DNA of 64,000 nucleotides from Begonia masoniana. Lineage: Eukaryota; Streptophyta; Magnoliopsida; Cucurbitales; Begoniaceae. Positions 20,401 to 31,756 of the stretch are shown here, in pieces (positions within the stretch are counted from its first letter, which is position 1; every line of letters starts with the position of its first letter). The notes beneath the pieces were generated by a model. That model was not told where the DNA came from. It ran no database searches and saw nothing but the letters and a program-made list of their open reading frames with translations. Location: the NCBI GenBank assembly GCA_022432975.1, contig CM039502.1:69966848-70030847 (forward strand), in the 5' to 3' direction. The translations under genes were made by a program, and so were the position numbers.

Positions 20401-20848
20401 CCATAGGAGAAGAGACTTGGGGTTTGCTGAAGGCGATGAAGTATTCTTGAAGGTGTCGCCTTTCAAGGGCGTGATGAGGTTCGGTAAGAAAGGGAAGCTC
20501 AGCCCAAGGTTCGTTGGACCTTTTCCCATCTTGAAGAAAATAGGAAGCCTGGCTTACAGACTGCAGCTGCCAGCGTCCATGAATGGAGTTCACAACGTCT
20601 TTCACGTTTCAATGCTGAGGAAATGTGTGCGAGATCCTACTCAGATCGTGGAACTGGTGGACATAGATATCATGCCGACGGTGACGTATGAAGAAAGGCC
20701 TATAAAGATTTTGGATTCCTCGCTCAAAGTGTTGTGCAACAGAGTGGTCCCATTGGTGAAAGTTTTATGGCGCAATCATAACGTGGAGGAAGCCACTTGG
20801 AAAAGACAACAGGACGTTAGGGCTCAATATCCGGAGCTATTCGCTTAA
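17421..20848 (+). pseudogene. pol of gypsy element 2 (PR, RT, RNase H, INT, chromodomain-like), multiply disrupted
   Basis: The protease motif [10 protein letters not shown] is near 17505, and the RT runs from about 18075 to the FIDDILVYS block at about 18515-18543. A 1-bp deletion at about 18545 shifts the frame (compare element 1, TTCCAGGAGTG). RNase H follows from 18940 (VYCDAS). Stops occur at 19353-19355 (TAG), 19788 (TGA), 19860 (TGA), 20113 (TAG), about 20170 (TAA), about 20239 (TAA) and 20328 (TAG), and there is a further 1-bp deletion near 19880. Several stops are CAG-to-TAG or TGG-to-TGA when compared with element 1. The C-terminal chromodomain-like tail is intact to TAA at 20846-20848. 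No functional polyprotein can be made. Confidence 0.9.
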
Positions 20849-20887
20849 GCAAATTTTGGGGACAAAATTCTGTTAAGGTGGGTGGGA

Positions 20888-23800
20888 TGTAACACTAGGC
20901 ATTTTTGCCATGAAAATATTCTTTGAATTATTAAACGAGATTTATTTGCCATGTAATTATCCCTTGAGTTATTGTACGAGATTATTTTGCCATTAATATA
21001 GTGGATGTTTGTTTGGAATGTGTTGGGATGTTAGTAGAAAACCGAACTAGGGGCAACCAAAACAAAACAATTGGTTAAAAACCAATGGAAGGGCAAAATG
21101 GTAAGGCAATTAAGGTTGGTGGGAGGAAGCCAATGTATGATTGACACTTGGCAGGCTTGTGGAAGAAGCCATGCCTTCTCTCTTCCTCTTCCTATCTTCT
21201 CTTCACTCCTACATGAAGCACTTTTCTGTTTTCTCTCTTCCTCTTCCTCTCTTCTCTTCACTCCCACATGAAGAACTTCTCTGTTTTCTCTCTTCCAGAC
21301 GACTGAGACAAATTCCAAAACTTTGTTTCTTCTGTTTTCTTCTATTTCCTCCAGTAAAGGTAACCCTCTAAGATAGTTAATGAGTTTAGGTTAGTTACTT
21401 ATTTGTTTTGTTGAGGTTTAGGGTTAATGTCCGATTGTGCATGATGTAGGTTCGTGACTCGCCGTGGCAACACGAACAAAACTTGCAACTTCACGGACAA
21501 CAGGTAAGTTCATACACGTAGATTGGCCTTTAAGGCCCTACATCACGGAGATACTAGGCTAAAAATGTCGTCGGGATTCTCGTTGGGTAGTTAGGTCGAT
21601 GATTCGGCCATAAGTTTAGTGTCATGCTCAATGCATGGTTTAGATTTCCTGTTATATATGTGTGCTTTGAACTGTTAGTTTTTAGAATATTAAGTCTGTG
21701 CACAACGAATGTTCATGCATACACGTTTTTCCCGAAAGTCATGCAAAGGTTTCTGCACACGGTTTGAAGTTAAGAAAGTGCACTGTGCCTGAAAGTGCAC
21801 TGTGCCTGAAAGTGCACTGTGCCTGAAAGTGCACTGTGCCTGAAAGTGCACTGTGCCTGAAAGTGCACTGTGCCTGAAAGTGCACTGTGCCTGAAAGTGC
21901 ACTGTGCCTGAAAGTGCACTGTGCCTGAAAGTGCACTGTGCCTGAAAGTGCACTGTGCCTGAAAGTGCACTGTGCCTGAAAGTGCACTGTGCCTGAAAGT
22001 GCACTGTGCCTGAAAGTGCACTGTGCCTGAAAGTGCACTGTGCCTGAAAGTGCACTGTGCCTGAAAGTGCACTGTGCCTGAAAGTGCACTGTGCCTGAAA
22101 GTGCACTGTGCCTGAAAGTGCACTGTGCCTGAAAGTGCACTGTGCCTGAAAGTGCACTGTGCCTGAAAGTGCACTGTGCCTGAAAGTGCACTGTGCCTGA
22201 AAGTGCACTGTGCCTGAAAGTGCACTGTGCCTGAAAGTGCACTGTGCCTGAAAGTGCACTGTGCCTGAAAGTGCACTTCCTCCAGTAAAGGTAACCCTCT
22301 AAGATAGTTAATGAGTTTAGGTTAGTTACTTATTAGTTTTGTTGAGGTTTAGGGTTAATGTCCGATTGTGCATGATGTAGGTTCGTGACTCGCCGTGGCA
22401 ACACGAACAAAGCTTACAACTTCACGGACAACAGGTAAGTTCATACACGTAGATTGGCCCTTAAGGCCCTACATCACGGAGATACTAGGCTAAAAATGTC
22501 GTCGGGATTATCGTTGGGTAGTTAGGTCGATGATTCGGCCATAAGTTTAGTGTCCATGCTCAATGCATGGTTTAGATTTCCTGTTATATATGTGTGCTTT
22601 GAACTGTTAAGTTTTCTAGATATAAGTCTGTGCACAATGAATGTTCATGCATACCTGAAAGTGCACCTCTGCTACGTCAGTTCCCCTATAAGCCCCACTT
22701 ATACCCCTCTAACAGATAAAAGTAATGTAATGTAATGTCACTATATTTCGAAAGTTCATGCATAGCATATGCATCACTGCATTATATATTCTTACTGAGC
22801 TTTAGGCTCATAGTTGAACTCCCTGATGTAGGTACGGACCCCGTGGATGAGGATTTTGTGCCTCAGGCCTACAAATAGGTGGTTGGTGGCTCGAGCTTTC
22901 GGGGGTGGTTGCGGCAGCCAGACACACTTCTGACCTGAGAGAGTGAAGTTTAAAAGTGAAGGTCGTGTGTGTAGACTTTGTGTTTATGTTTTTAAAACTT
23001 CTGTTTGGTGAATTCTTGAAGTGTATGTCAAGTTCTGTACAGCTTCTGAGATTTTTAAAACGGTGTATAGACTCTGTGTAAATGTTTTTTTTAAACCTCT
23101 GTTATAACAGTTGTACTTTCTTGAAATATTCTGGTACTGCTTGAAGTCTTTTCCTTTACGTTGTTCATAGGTCGTTTCAGATTTTAGAGATATCTATGTA
23201 GCTAGATTTTTGAATCTCTGTCATCTTTAAAATTGTGTTTTGAATCGGGTTTTTGGGGTTTTTATGCCTTTTGTGTCAAAGAAGTAAGTGGTCAAACAGA
23301 GAGGTAGCCGATCGATCGCCTGGGGTAACCGATCGATCGGCGGAGTATACGTTTATGTCTTTCAAGTCTTCAAGTTTTTCCAAAAGAAAACAGTAGTCCA
23401 CGCCTTCTGTAAAAGAGTTGTCCATTTTGTTCTGTGAACAGTCGTCCACGTTGTTATCTAAAAACAGTCGTCCAATCTGCCCTTAAAAAAAAACAGTCGT
23501 CCATTCTGTCCTTTAAAAACAGTCGTCCATTCTGCCCTTAAAAAAAAAAGCAGTTGTCCATTATGTTGACTATTTCTGTTGTCCACAGCTTCTGCACTTC
23601 TGTCTTCCACAGCTCCTGCACTTCTGTGGTCCATAGCTCCTGCCTTCTGTTGTCCACAGCTCCTGCACTTCTGTCGTCCACAGCTTCTGCACTTCTGTCG
23701 TCTACAGCTCCTGCACTTCTGTCGTCCACAGCTCCTGTACTTTTGTTGTCTACAGCCTTCTGTTGTCCACAGCTTCTGCACTTCTGTTGTCCACAGCTTC

Positions 23801-23956
23801 TGCACTTCTGTTGTCGACAGTTACTGCAATTCTATTTTCCATTTTATGCCTTTGATTTTATGTCTGGTAATTTTAAAAGTTCAAAAAAAAAATACTTCTC
23901 GTTTCTAATGTCCGGAGTGAGGCTCGCCGACCCCGATCGAGTCGAGGGTCGCCACA
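20888..23956 (+). repeat. 3' LTR of gypsy element 2, expanded
   Basis: 3069 bp versus 2196 bp for the 5' LTR. From about 21349 (TTCCTCCAGTAAAGG) to 21777 the sequence is ordinary LTR; then comes a 29-copy 17-bp array. After that, the LTR restarts at the same TTCCTCCAGTAAAGG and repeats about 370 bp before jumping, with a ~130-bp deletion, to CTGAAAGTGCACCTCTGCT and running normally to the end. The donor-like GTAAGT is therefore present twice (21504 and 22435). The acidic exon ends at 22876-22878 (TDPVDEDFVPQAYK). Confidence 0.92.
21778..22276. repeat. 17-bp minisatellite, 29 copies, in the 3' LTR
   Basis: Unit GTGCACTGTGCCTGAAA repeated 29 times without a visible mismatch (493 bp) plus a final GTGCAC. 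The 5' LTR has only one related segment (GTGCCTGAAAGTGCAC, about 14995-15010), so the array arose after or during this insertion. The long open frames through it are an artefact: 17 is not a multiple of 3, so three units give a 17-residue repeat in every frame. Confidence 0.97.
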
Positions 23957-23961
23957 GAAAT

Positions 23962-24565
23962 AGTTTGAATTGTCGAAAGAAAAATCGAATTAAAACACCT
24001 AATTAAATGAAATAAGTGATATGTACGTATTAAATTTAACAGATCAATTAACGACCGAGTCAAAATTATTGATAGCTAAAAGGTGAAAATTTGATTTGTC
24101 TGAAAAATATAGTTTAAAATCTAATTTGTAAATGGCTTCAAATTTTAGATTTTGAATTGTTCTTCATCCTAATAATAATAAATTAGGCTAAAATAAATTA
24201 ATCAAAATATCTATTAACATAGGCGAGAGCTGTTTATTTATTGGATGAGATTATTTGGTCTATCTATTGTAGAACAGTTGGTCTATAATGAGAAAAACTC
24301 ATTGCATCCATTTTCGAACTAACTAAGAATAAAATAAGAGCAATAAGAACTTAACTAAAAATGAATCGAGCAGAACTGTGACTAATGTATTAGTCTCCGT
24401 GTTCTATTCTTCTTATACTTGAGAGAAACAAAAGATCTTATTTAAGGCAAAAGCAAACAATCCTTAAACCAATACTTGAAGTTAGTTATATGAACATATG
24501 AGCAAACAAAAAATTAAATCAACAAGCTGAAAATGATGAGCAATACTAAGTAGTTATAAACGTTG
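23962..24565. other. AT-rich spacer between gypsy and copia elements
   Basis: About 600 bp of AT-rich sequence with short palindromes; no gene, tRNA or element end is recognised. Confidence 0.5.
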
Positions 24566-24745
24566 CATTTTGTGAGGTCCCTTCTTTATGATGAGGGACC
24601 TCCTCATTTAATTTCAATGTGAAATTAAATGGAGAAAGAGAAGAAGTACTCCTTTCTTTCGGTGCCTACAAACACATCTCATTTAATGAGATGTTGAAAA
24701 TTCAATTCCGGGTGTTCACATTGGAATGTGTTCCTTCAGGGACTC

Positions 24746-24753
24746 TATAAATA
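24746..24753 (+). promoter_or_regulatory. TATA box of the copia 1 5' LTR
   Basis: TATAAATA, unchanged in the 3' LTR at 30227-30234, about 175 bases from the LTR start, which is the usual U3 position. The transcription start would be about 30 bases downstream. Confidence 0.7.
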
Positions 24754-24821
24754 GAGGCCTGAAGGAGCTTTGAAGATTATCCGAAGCAAGAAGAAAAACA
24801 AGCTTTAGTGAAGAGGGAGAG

Positions 24822-25646
24822 TGTAACAACCCCTTTTCCCAGCAAGATATTGTCCGCTCTGGGGATTGGGCCGCAGCCCAATATTCCTCCCCTCACAGCT
24901 TTGTTTGGCGAGAACTTCCCAGAAGGTCACCCAACCTGGAATTGCTCTCGCCGAAGTACTTTTAACTTCGGAGTTCTTATGGGATCCGTTGCCAATCGTG
25001 CTCCTAAACGCATCTTGCTATGTTGGGAGGGTCTCTTTACATATGTTTCATTTTCACATACTTCCCCAAGCGATGTGGGATTGTGACGACCCCTTTTTAC
25101 GACCTGTCACCCTCCGGTTCGCCCGCGTGGACGTACCAGCCATCCGGGTTCCTGGTTCGTGCAGCCATCATACCCATACTTGCACATTCGGGTCATCACA
25201 ATCACCTCCTCTAGGGGGCCCAACGTCCTCGTTGGCCACATTTCGGTTAGGTACAGGCTTTGATACCATTTGTAACGAACCCTTTTCCCAGCAAGATATT
25301 GTCCGCTTTGGGGATTGGGCCGCAGCCCAATATCCTCCCCTCACGGCTTTGTTTGGCGAGAACTTCCCAGAAGGTCACCCAACCTGGAATTGCTCTCGCC
25401 GAAGCACTTTTAACTTCGGAGTTCTTATGGGATCCGTTGCCAATCGTGCTCCAAAACGCGTCTTGCTATGTTGGGAGGGTCTCTTTACATATGTTTCATT
25501 TTCACATACTTCCCCAAGCGATGTGGGATTGTGACGACCCCTTTTTACGACCTGTCACCCTCCGGTTCGCCCGCGCGGACGTACCGCCATCCGGGTTCTG
25601 GTTCGTGCAGCCATCGTACCCATACTTGCACATTCGGGTCATGACA
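24822..25646 (-). mobile_element. Cassandra-type TRIM with 5S-rRNA-like LTRs
   Basis: 825-bp non-coding element inserted in the copia 1 LTR with the duplication GAGAG (24817-24821 and 25647-25651). Terminal direct repeats are 24822-25200 and 25271-25646; the interior is only 70 bp. Read on the minus strand, the interior starts with the PBS TGGTATCAAAGC (25268-25257) and ends with a purine-rich CCTAGAGGAGGTGAT before the second repeat. Each repeat carries, on the minus strand, GGATCC...CATAAGAACTCCGAAGTTAA and GGTTGGGTGACCTTCTGGGAAG, which match plant 5S rRNA including its internal promoter region. This combination defines Cassandra elements, which move using another element's proteins. Confidence 0.93.
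24911..24986 (-). promoter_or_regulatory. 5S-rRNA-like RNA polymerase III promoter region (left Cassandra LTR)
   Basis: Minus strand: GGATCCCATAAGAACTCCG, then AAGTTAA (A-box area) and GGGTGACCTTCTGGGAAGT (C-box area). Both boxes resemble plant 5S rRNA genes; in known Cassandra elements this drives pol III transcription. A second copy lies at about 25361-25436. Confidence 0.8.
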
Positions 25647-26049
25647 GAGAGAGAAAAGAGTGAGGATTTTTGGAGGGAGAGAAAAGAAAGGTATGAGAGA
25701 AAAATAGGTGTGGTGCTTTTGTGCACAGTGAGAATTCTAAGAATGGTGATTTCTCTTAGTGAATATTTTTTAGGATATTCGATATCTAGAAAATTATTGT
25801 AAATCCTATTTTTCATAGTGAGATCTTTCTGGACTCGGTCCCCGTGGTTTTTTTTCCCGATTTGGTTTTCCACGTAAAATTCTTGGTGTTCATTTTAATT
25901 CTTATTTCTCTTACTTCTTGGCCGTTATAATTTTACGGCAGTGGAAAAATATTCCTGGTATTTTTCAGGATCGCATCTGCTATCGTTTCTCATATCGCTT
26001 ATTTAAGTGGGGTTCCCGTCGGAATTTCGTTATTATTTTTCCCAACAAT

Positions 26050-26061
26050 TGGTATCAGCGC
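26050..26061 (+). other. Primer-binding site of copia 1
   Basis: TGGTATCAGCGC two bases after the 5' LTR; one mismatch to the initiator tRNA-Met complement TGGTATCAGAGC. Confidence 0.88.
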
Positions 26062-26147
26062 CTGGGTAATTTCTTTAAATCTAATATGCTCTGTGGTTGC
26101 AGTTTTTAAACTAATCGTCCGCATCAGAAAAATTTTTAGAAGTTATT

Positions 26148-26905
26148 ATGACAGGAAAGATTGAAATCGAAAAATTCAACGAAAATAATTTCTCTTTGTG
26201 GAAATTAAAAATGAAGGTGCTATTGCGGAGAGATGATTGTGTTATGGCCATCGGCGACAGGCCTACGAACGTTGAAGACGAGAAATGGAACAAAGCTGAT
26301 GAGGATGTAATGGCCATTTTGCATCTCACTCTAGCAGATGAAATTTTGTCAAGTATCTCAGAAATGGTAACGGCAAAACAGATCTAGGATACGCTGACAA
26401 AATTGTACAAGAAGAAGTCGTGGTATAATAAAATTTTCTTGAAAAGAAAATTATATACCTTCGGATGTCAGAATCTACAACAGTGACGGACCACGTCAAT
26501 ACTCTGAATACATTATTTTCTCAACTTACAGCAACGGAGCACAAAATCGACGAAAATGAAAGAGCTAAACTTTTACTTCAAAGTTTGCCAGATTCATGCG
26601 ATCACCTCATCGTAAATCTACTCAATGGTAGTACAAAAACTACATTTATGTTCAATGATATTGCAGCCGCCGTTCTTGACGAAGAAAGTAGGCAAAAAAA
26701 TAAGGAGCAATCCTCTGTGGAGGCTTTATCAGTAACGAGAGGGAGATCAATAGAACGTGGGGCCTCTGGAGCTAGCACGTGAGGAAGATCAAAACCAAGA
26801 AGTAAAAAGGGCGTCAAGTGCTATCATTGTGGCAAGACGGGCCACATGAAAAAGGATTGCTAGAAACTAAAAAAAGAACAAGGCATAGAAGGTGCTAAAG
26901 AAGAA
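26148..26905 (+). pseudogene. gag of copia 1, disrupted
   Basis: Begins MTGKIEIEKFNENNFSLWKL, the copia gag N-terminus, and has a stop at about 26385 where the family has Trp. The frame resumes at 26465 (MSESTTVTDHVNTLNTLFSQ) and reaches the zinc knuckle CYHCGKTGHMKKDC at about 26819-26860, with stops just before (26780) and just after it. Confidence 0.88.
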
Positions 26906-29900
26906 ATGAAGGGTACGACTGGAGCTGTCTCTGAAGGTGAAGATGTGATTGTATGCGAAGATGCTGTCAACCTTACGATGAATGAATCATGTTGGGTGTG
27001 TGACTCTGGAGCATCTTACCATGTTACTTCGAAAATGGAGTATTTTTCATCTTACACCGGCAGTGATTTTGGCATTGTCAAAATAAGGAACAGTCAGGTT
27101 TCTAAAATAATTGAAAAGGGCGACATCTGTATCCAGGCCAACACAAGATGTGAGTTGGTGCTTAAAGATGTCAGACATGTTCCGGATATTAGACTGAATC
27201 TAATATCAGTTGGTGCTCTTGATGAGGCTGGCTACAAGAGCAAGTTTGCTAGGCGGTAAATGGGAGCTCAACAAAGGTTCGCTAATCATAGCGAAAGGGA
27301 TCAAAGAGTCTAGCTTGTATGTGACACAAGTGACTGTGAAGGAAGCATCAGTAAATGCTGCACAAGATGACTCATCCATTGAGTTATGGCACAAACGACT
27401 TGGTCACATGAGCGAAAAGGGACTTCAATTGCTTGGCTAAAGAGGTTGTTTGTCACATCTCAGAAATGAACCTCTGTCAAGTTGTGTTCATTGTTTGGCG
27501 AGAAAACAACACAGAGTTTCCTTTCAGAAGAATTCCGCATCAAGGAAATCAGAAGTGTTAGAAGTTGTCTAATCAGATGTCTACGGTCCCATGTCCACAA
27601 AAATGTTAGGCGGTGCCCAATATATGGTCACATTTATTAATGATCACTCAAGGAAGGTTTGAGCTTATTCACTCAAGACCAAAGATGAAGTGTTTAACGT
27701 TTTCAAACAGTTTCATGCCTACACAGAGCGAGAAACTAGAAAGAAGCTATAATGTATTCACACTAATAATGGTGGTGAATATATGGGATTATTTGACAAT
27801 TACTACAAATTGCACGGAATCAGGCACGAAAGATCTGTTCCAAAGACTCCTCAACAAAATGGCTTTGCAGAAAGAATGAACCGAACTATCATAGAGAAGA
27901 TAAGGTGGATGATATCACATTCAAAGTTTCTTAAAACATTCTGGGGAGAAGCAATGAATACTCCAGTAAATATCATCAACTTGTCTCCATCAACACCTCT
28001 GAATGGGGAAGTGCCAAACAGACTATGGATCGGAAAAGACATCTTTTATAAACATCTAAAGGTGCTTGGATGCAGAGCATTTGTCCATATTCCTAAAGAT
28101 GAGAGGTCCAAGCTAGACAGCAAAGCTAAGGAATGCATATTCCTCGGATACGGAAGTGATGCATTCGGATACAGGCTTTGGGATCCGGTTGTTAAAAAGA
28201 TTATCAGAAGTCGAGATGTTGTCTTCTTTGAAGATCAGACCATTGAAGACAAGAAGAAAGATTTGGAGATCACTGAAGAGCATCCAGTAAGAGTTGGTCT
28301 GGAGAAATCAACTTTTGACGGGGGAGATGCTGGAGAATCTAGTGATCAAGCAGCTGATGATGTTGACCATGGAGAAACAGAGACTTCTCCTGAATCAGTT
28401 GCAGAACAAGAGTTAAGGAGGTCAACAAGAGATCGTCGACCATCGAGGAAATACTCTGTGAACAAGTATGTGATGATAACTGACGGCGATGAACCTGAGT
28501 GCTATAAGGAAGCAAAAGAAGAACTGGTTGGATGCAATGAAAGATGGGATGAGATCATTGCATGAGAACCATACTTATGAGTTGGTTCAGCTTCTAAAGG
28601 GGAGAAAGGCACTCAAGAACAAATGGGTATACAGACTCAAAGACGAAAATTCACAACCACAGTATAAGGCACGACTGGTCGTAAAAGGCTTTGGACAGAA
28701 GAAGGGAGTTGACTTTGAGGAAATTTTTTCACCTGGTAGTGAAAATATCATCCATACGAGTGGTACTGGATTAGCCTCAAGTCTTGATTTGGAGATCGAA
28801 GCAACTCGATGTGAAAACTGCCTTCTTGCATGGTGAATTAGAAGAAGAGATTTACATGGAACAGCCAGAAGGGTTCGTTGTTAAGGGAAAAGAACATCTT
28901 GTGTGTAAATTGAAGAAGAGTCTGTATGGATTAAAGCAAGTCCCAAGACAATGGTACAAGAAGTTTGATTTCTTCATGGAAATCAAGGGTACAAGAAAAC
29001 TTCCTCAGACCATTGTGTGTTTGTGAAAAAGTTCACGAATGGTACTTTTATAATCCTCCTACTTTATGTCGACGACATGCTGATTGTGGGTCCAGACAGA
29101 GAAAAAATTTCTAAGTTGAAGAATGAACTTAACAAGTCTTTTGGCATGAAAGACTTAGGACCGGCGAAACAGATGCTTGGGATGAGAATCACTCGTGTTA
29201 GAAAGAATAGAAAATTATGGCTATCATAGGAGAAGTATATCCAGAAAGTTCTCAGCCGATTCAATATGAATAAAGCGAAGCCGGTCAGTACTCCTCTTGC
29301 AAAACAGTTCAAACTTACTTTCAAACAAAGTCCTTCCACTGAAGAAGAAAAAATAGAAATGCAGAGAATTCCATATGCCTCAGCAGTTGGCAGCTTGATG
29401 TATGTCATGGTTTGTACGAGACCTGATATTTCACATTCTATTGGAGTAGTCAGCCAATTTCTTACAAATCCGGGCAGAGAGCATTGGAATGCAGTGAAGT
29501 GGATTCTTAGGTATCTTAAAGGTACTTCAGAATTCAGTTTGTGTTTCGGAAGTAAGAAGCCTTCGTTGGTAGGTTATACTGATGCAGACATGGCTGGAGA
29601 CATCGACTCCAGAATATCAACATCAGGGTACTTGGTTACATTTGGAGGGAGCTGTGTCATGACAATCTAAGCGGCAAAAATTCAGTGGCATTGTCTATGA
29701 CAGAAGCTGAGTTTATGGCGACTATAGAAGCCTGTAAAGAAATTTTGTGGATGCAAAAATTTTTAACAGAATTGGGTTACAAACAAGATAAGTATATCTT
29801 GTATTGCGACAGTCAAAGTACTATTCATTTGAGCAAGAACCCAAGCTTTCATTCGAAGTCAAAGCATATAGATATCAAGTATCATTGGATACGGGATGTG

Positions 29901-30056
29901 TTGGACAACAAGCAAGTGTATCTTGAGAAGATCACACTGGATGACAATGGCTCTATCATGATGACGAAGACTCTACAAAGGAATAAGCACGAATTCTGTA
30001 TAGACTCAGCAGGATTGAAGATACCTCATCATAAGTCGGGAGGGGGAGATTTGTGA
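26906..30056 (+). pseudogene. pol of copia 1 (PR, INT, RT, RNase H), disrupted
   Basis: The protease Asp lies in CDSGASYHV (27002-27010). The pre-integrase HKRLGHMSEKGLQLL is at about 27391. In the integrase core the second catalytic Asp is changed to Asn (TNNGGEY at 27765-27779, where the family has DNGGEY), so this integrase would be dead even if expressed. The catalytic Glu region (GFAERMNRTI) follows at about 27860. RT carries [42 protein letters not shown] and the catalytic YVDDM at 29065-29079. RNase H (MTEAEFMATIEACKEILWMQ, then CDSQSTIHLSKN) ends at 30053-30055. Frameshifts occur near 27250, 27440-27780, 28565, 28830 and 29026, and stops near 29229 and 29670. Confidence 0.9.
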
Positions 30057-30695
30057 GGTCCCTTCTTTATGATGAGGGACCTCCTCATTTAATTTCAATG
30101 TGAAATTAAATGGAGAAGGAGAAGAAGTACTCCTTTCTTTCGGTGCCTACAAAAACATCTCATTTAATGAGATGTTGAAAATTCAATTGCGGCTATTCAC
30201 ATTGGAATGTGTTCCTTCAGGGACTCTATAAATAGAGGCCTGAAGGAGCTTTGAAGATTATCCGAAGCAAGAAGAAAAAAAAGCTTCAGTGAAGAGGGAG
30301 AGAGAAAAGAGTGAGGAATTTTGGAGGGAGAGAAAAGAAAGGTGTGAGAGAAAAATAGGTATGGTGCTTTTGTGTACACAGTGAGAATTCTAAGGATAGT
30401 GATTTCTCTTAGTGAATATTTTTTAGGATATTCGATATTTAGAAAATTATTGTAAATCCTATTTTTCATAGTGAGATCTTTCTGGACTCGGTCCCCGTGG
30501 TTTTTTTCTGATTTGGGTTTGCACGTAAAATTCTCGGTGTTCATTTTGACTCTTATTTCTCTTACTTCTTGGCCGTTATAATTTTACAGCAGTGGAAAAT
30601 ATTCCTAGTATTTTTTAGATCGCATCTGCTATCGTTTCTCATATCTCTTATTTAAGTGGGGTTCCCGTCAGATTTCGTTATTATTTTTCCCAACA
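30052..30695 (+). repeat. 3' LTR of copia 1
   Basis: 644 bp, TGTGAGGTCCC...CCCAACA, uninterrupted. It gives the pre-Cassandra structure of the 5' LTR. TATA box TATAAATA at 30227. Confidence 0.95.
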
Positions 30696-31756
30696 CATTT
30701 TTGTGAGAAAAGTCTTCGAGAAGGACAAAATAAATGGTCATGTGAAGTTGGATTGAACCACGAAGGTTTTACATATCAATCTTTTAGATTTTTATGTAAC
30801 CTGAATTTTATTTAATGTAAAATAGAGTCACAAAATTTGAGGTTGTAGATCGATCTTTATAGTAATATTATTCTCTACCCGTGATTTATTTCCTCAAAAG
30901 GGTTTATTCATGTAAATTTCGATGTTCCACTTTTTTTTTTTGTTATGATTTGATTTTTGAAAATAAGTATTAGAGTGAGGTTTCTTAATCTGTGTTTTGA
31001 CTCTCCCGATCTTTGAACAGATTTTGGATTTTCAATTTTTGAAAAATTTCAATTTCGTAAAAAGAGAAAAAAAAAATTCAAAAGGGATTTCCCTTGCTTC
31101 GCAAGTCTTCTTCATCAGGAAGTAAGACACTTTCATTTGTCTGTCACTCATCAAACGTTGCTCTTCTGTCTTCCACAATCCGAAGAAGATAGCCATCACA
31201 CAAAGAAGCCAAGTTGCCGCTTTGTCACATAGAATGTCGTGACTCCGCTCGTCAACCTCCGTCGCACCTCTGAAAAAATGAAATCTAGCCACCGGTCACT
31301 CTGTTTGCACAAAAGCCTCGTATTCAACTTGCCTTAGATATATCAGAGCAAACTCTGATTTTCCCAGTTTCGAAGCCAATTAGCCGATTGCTCGCTTCTG
31401 CTCAATTTGCAAGCTCAAAATTGCCAGCTATTTGAAGTGTCAGTCTTTGTTCTCTCCGATTGTCCCGTTTTGCATCGCCATTTCCCATTCCTCCGACCTC
31501 AGCCGTACCTCCTGTAGCCACCGTAATTTTGATGATTTTTACTCAGATTCTGGAAGCTTGGATTTCTCGTCAAAGACATGTGATTTTATAGGGAACTATT
31601 ATTTGCTTCAATTATTGGGAATTCTAGAATTTTTTGGGATTTAGGGAGAAGATTTGATTATCCTTTGGGATATCAATATTTTTGGGCCTTCAACTTTTGG
31701 GTCAAATATATATATATATATTTTTTTTTTTTTTGTTGAAGCTGATAAGTTGGTGC

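Larger units (their letters stand above)
14086..23956 (+). mobile_element. Complete Ty3/gypsy chromovirus (element 2), decayed
   Basis: 9871 bp flanked by the 5-bp duplication GAAAT (14081-14085 and 23957-23961). The 5' LTR is 14086-16281 and the 3' LTR 20888-23956; PBS at 16286, gag from 16443, pol to 20848. Its pol is clearly related to element 1, but gag and pol carry several frameshifts and nonsense codons, so it cannot move on its own. About ten mismatches in the first ~175 aligned LTR bases by eye show it is not a recent insertion. The 3' LTR is 873 bp longer than the 5' LTR because of a 17-bp minisatellite and a partial internal duplication. Confidence 0.96.
24571..26047 (+). repeat. 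5' LTR of copia 1 (interrupted by Cassandra)
   Basis: TGTGAGGTCCC...CCCAACA. A TATA box (TATAAATA) lies at 24746-24753 in a CTCTATAAATAGAGGCC context, conserved in the 3' LTR, and probably marks the promoter. The LTR opens with the 9-bp-stem hairpin GAGGTCCCT...AGGGACCTC, and a perfect palindrome CATCTCATTTAATGAGATG follows near 24675-24693. Confidence 0.92.
24571..30695 (+). mobile_element. Complete Ty1/copia element, Tork/Tnt1-like (copia 1)
   Basis: Flanked by the duplication CATTT (24566-24570 and 30696-30700). The 5' LTR (24571-26047) holds a nested Cassandra TRIM; without it and its TSD the LTR is about 650 bp, matching the 3' LTR (30052-30695, 644 bp). PBS at 26050, polypurine tract GGGAGGGGGAG at about 30038-30048. 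Domain order gag-PR-INT-RT-RH proves copia, and the sequence resembles tobacco Tnt1. About seven mismatches in the first ~255 aligned LTR bases by eye suggest it is younger than gypsy element 2. Coding capacity is broken by several stops and frameshifts. Confidence 0.95.

Noticed and set aside
21690..22276. Three long minus-strand frames of a 17-residue repeat
   Set aside because: They are the three translations of the 17-bp minisatellite in the gypsy LTR, not genes.
21778..22276. CRISPR-like regular array
   Set aside because: Direct tandem repeats with no spacers, in a plant LTR; a minisatellite.
24808..25802. Overlapping frames of 90-220 codons in the copia 5' LTR
   Set aside because: They read through the non-coding Cassandra TRIM; two frames repeat each other because of its terminal repeats.
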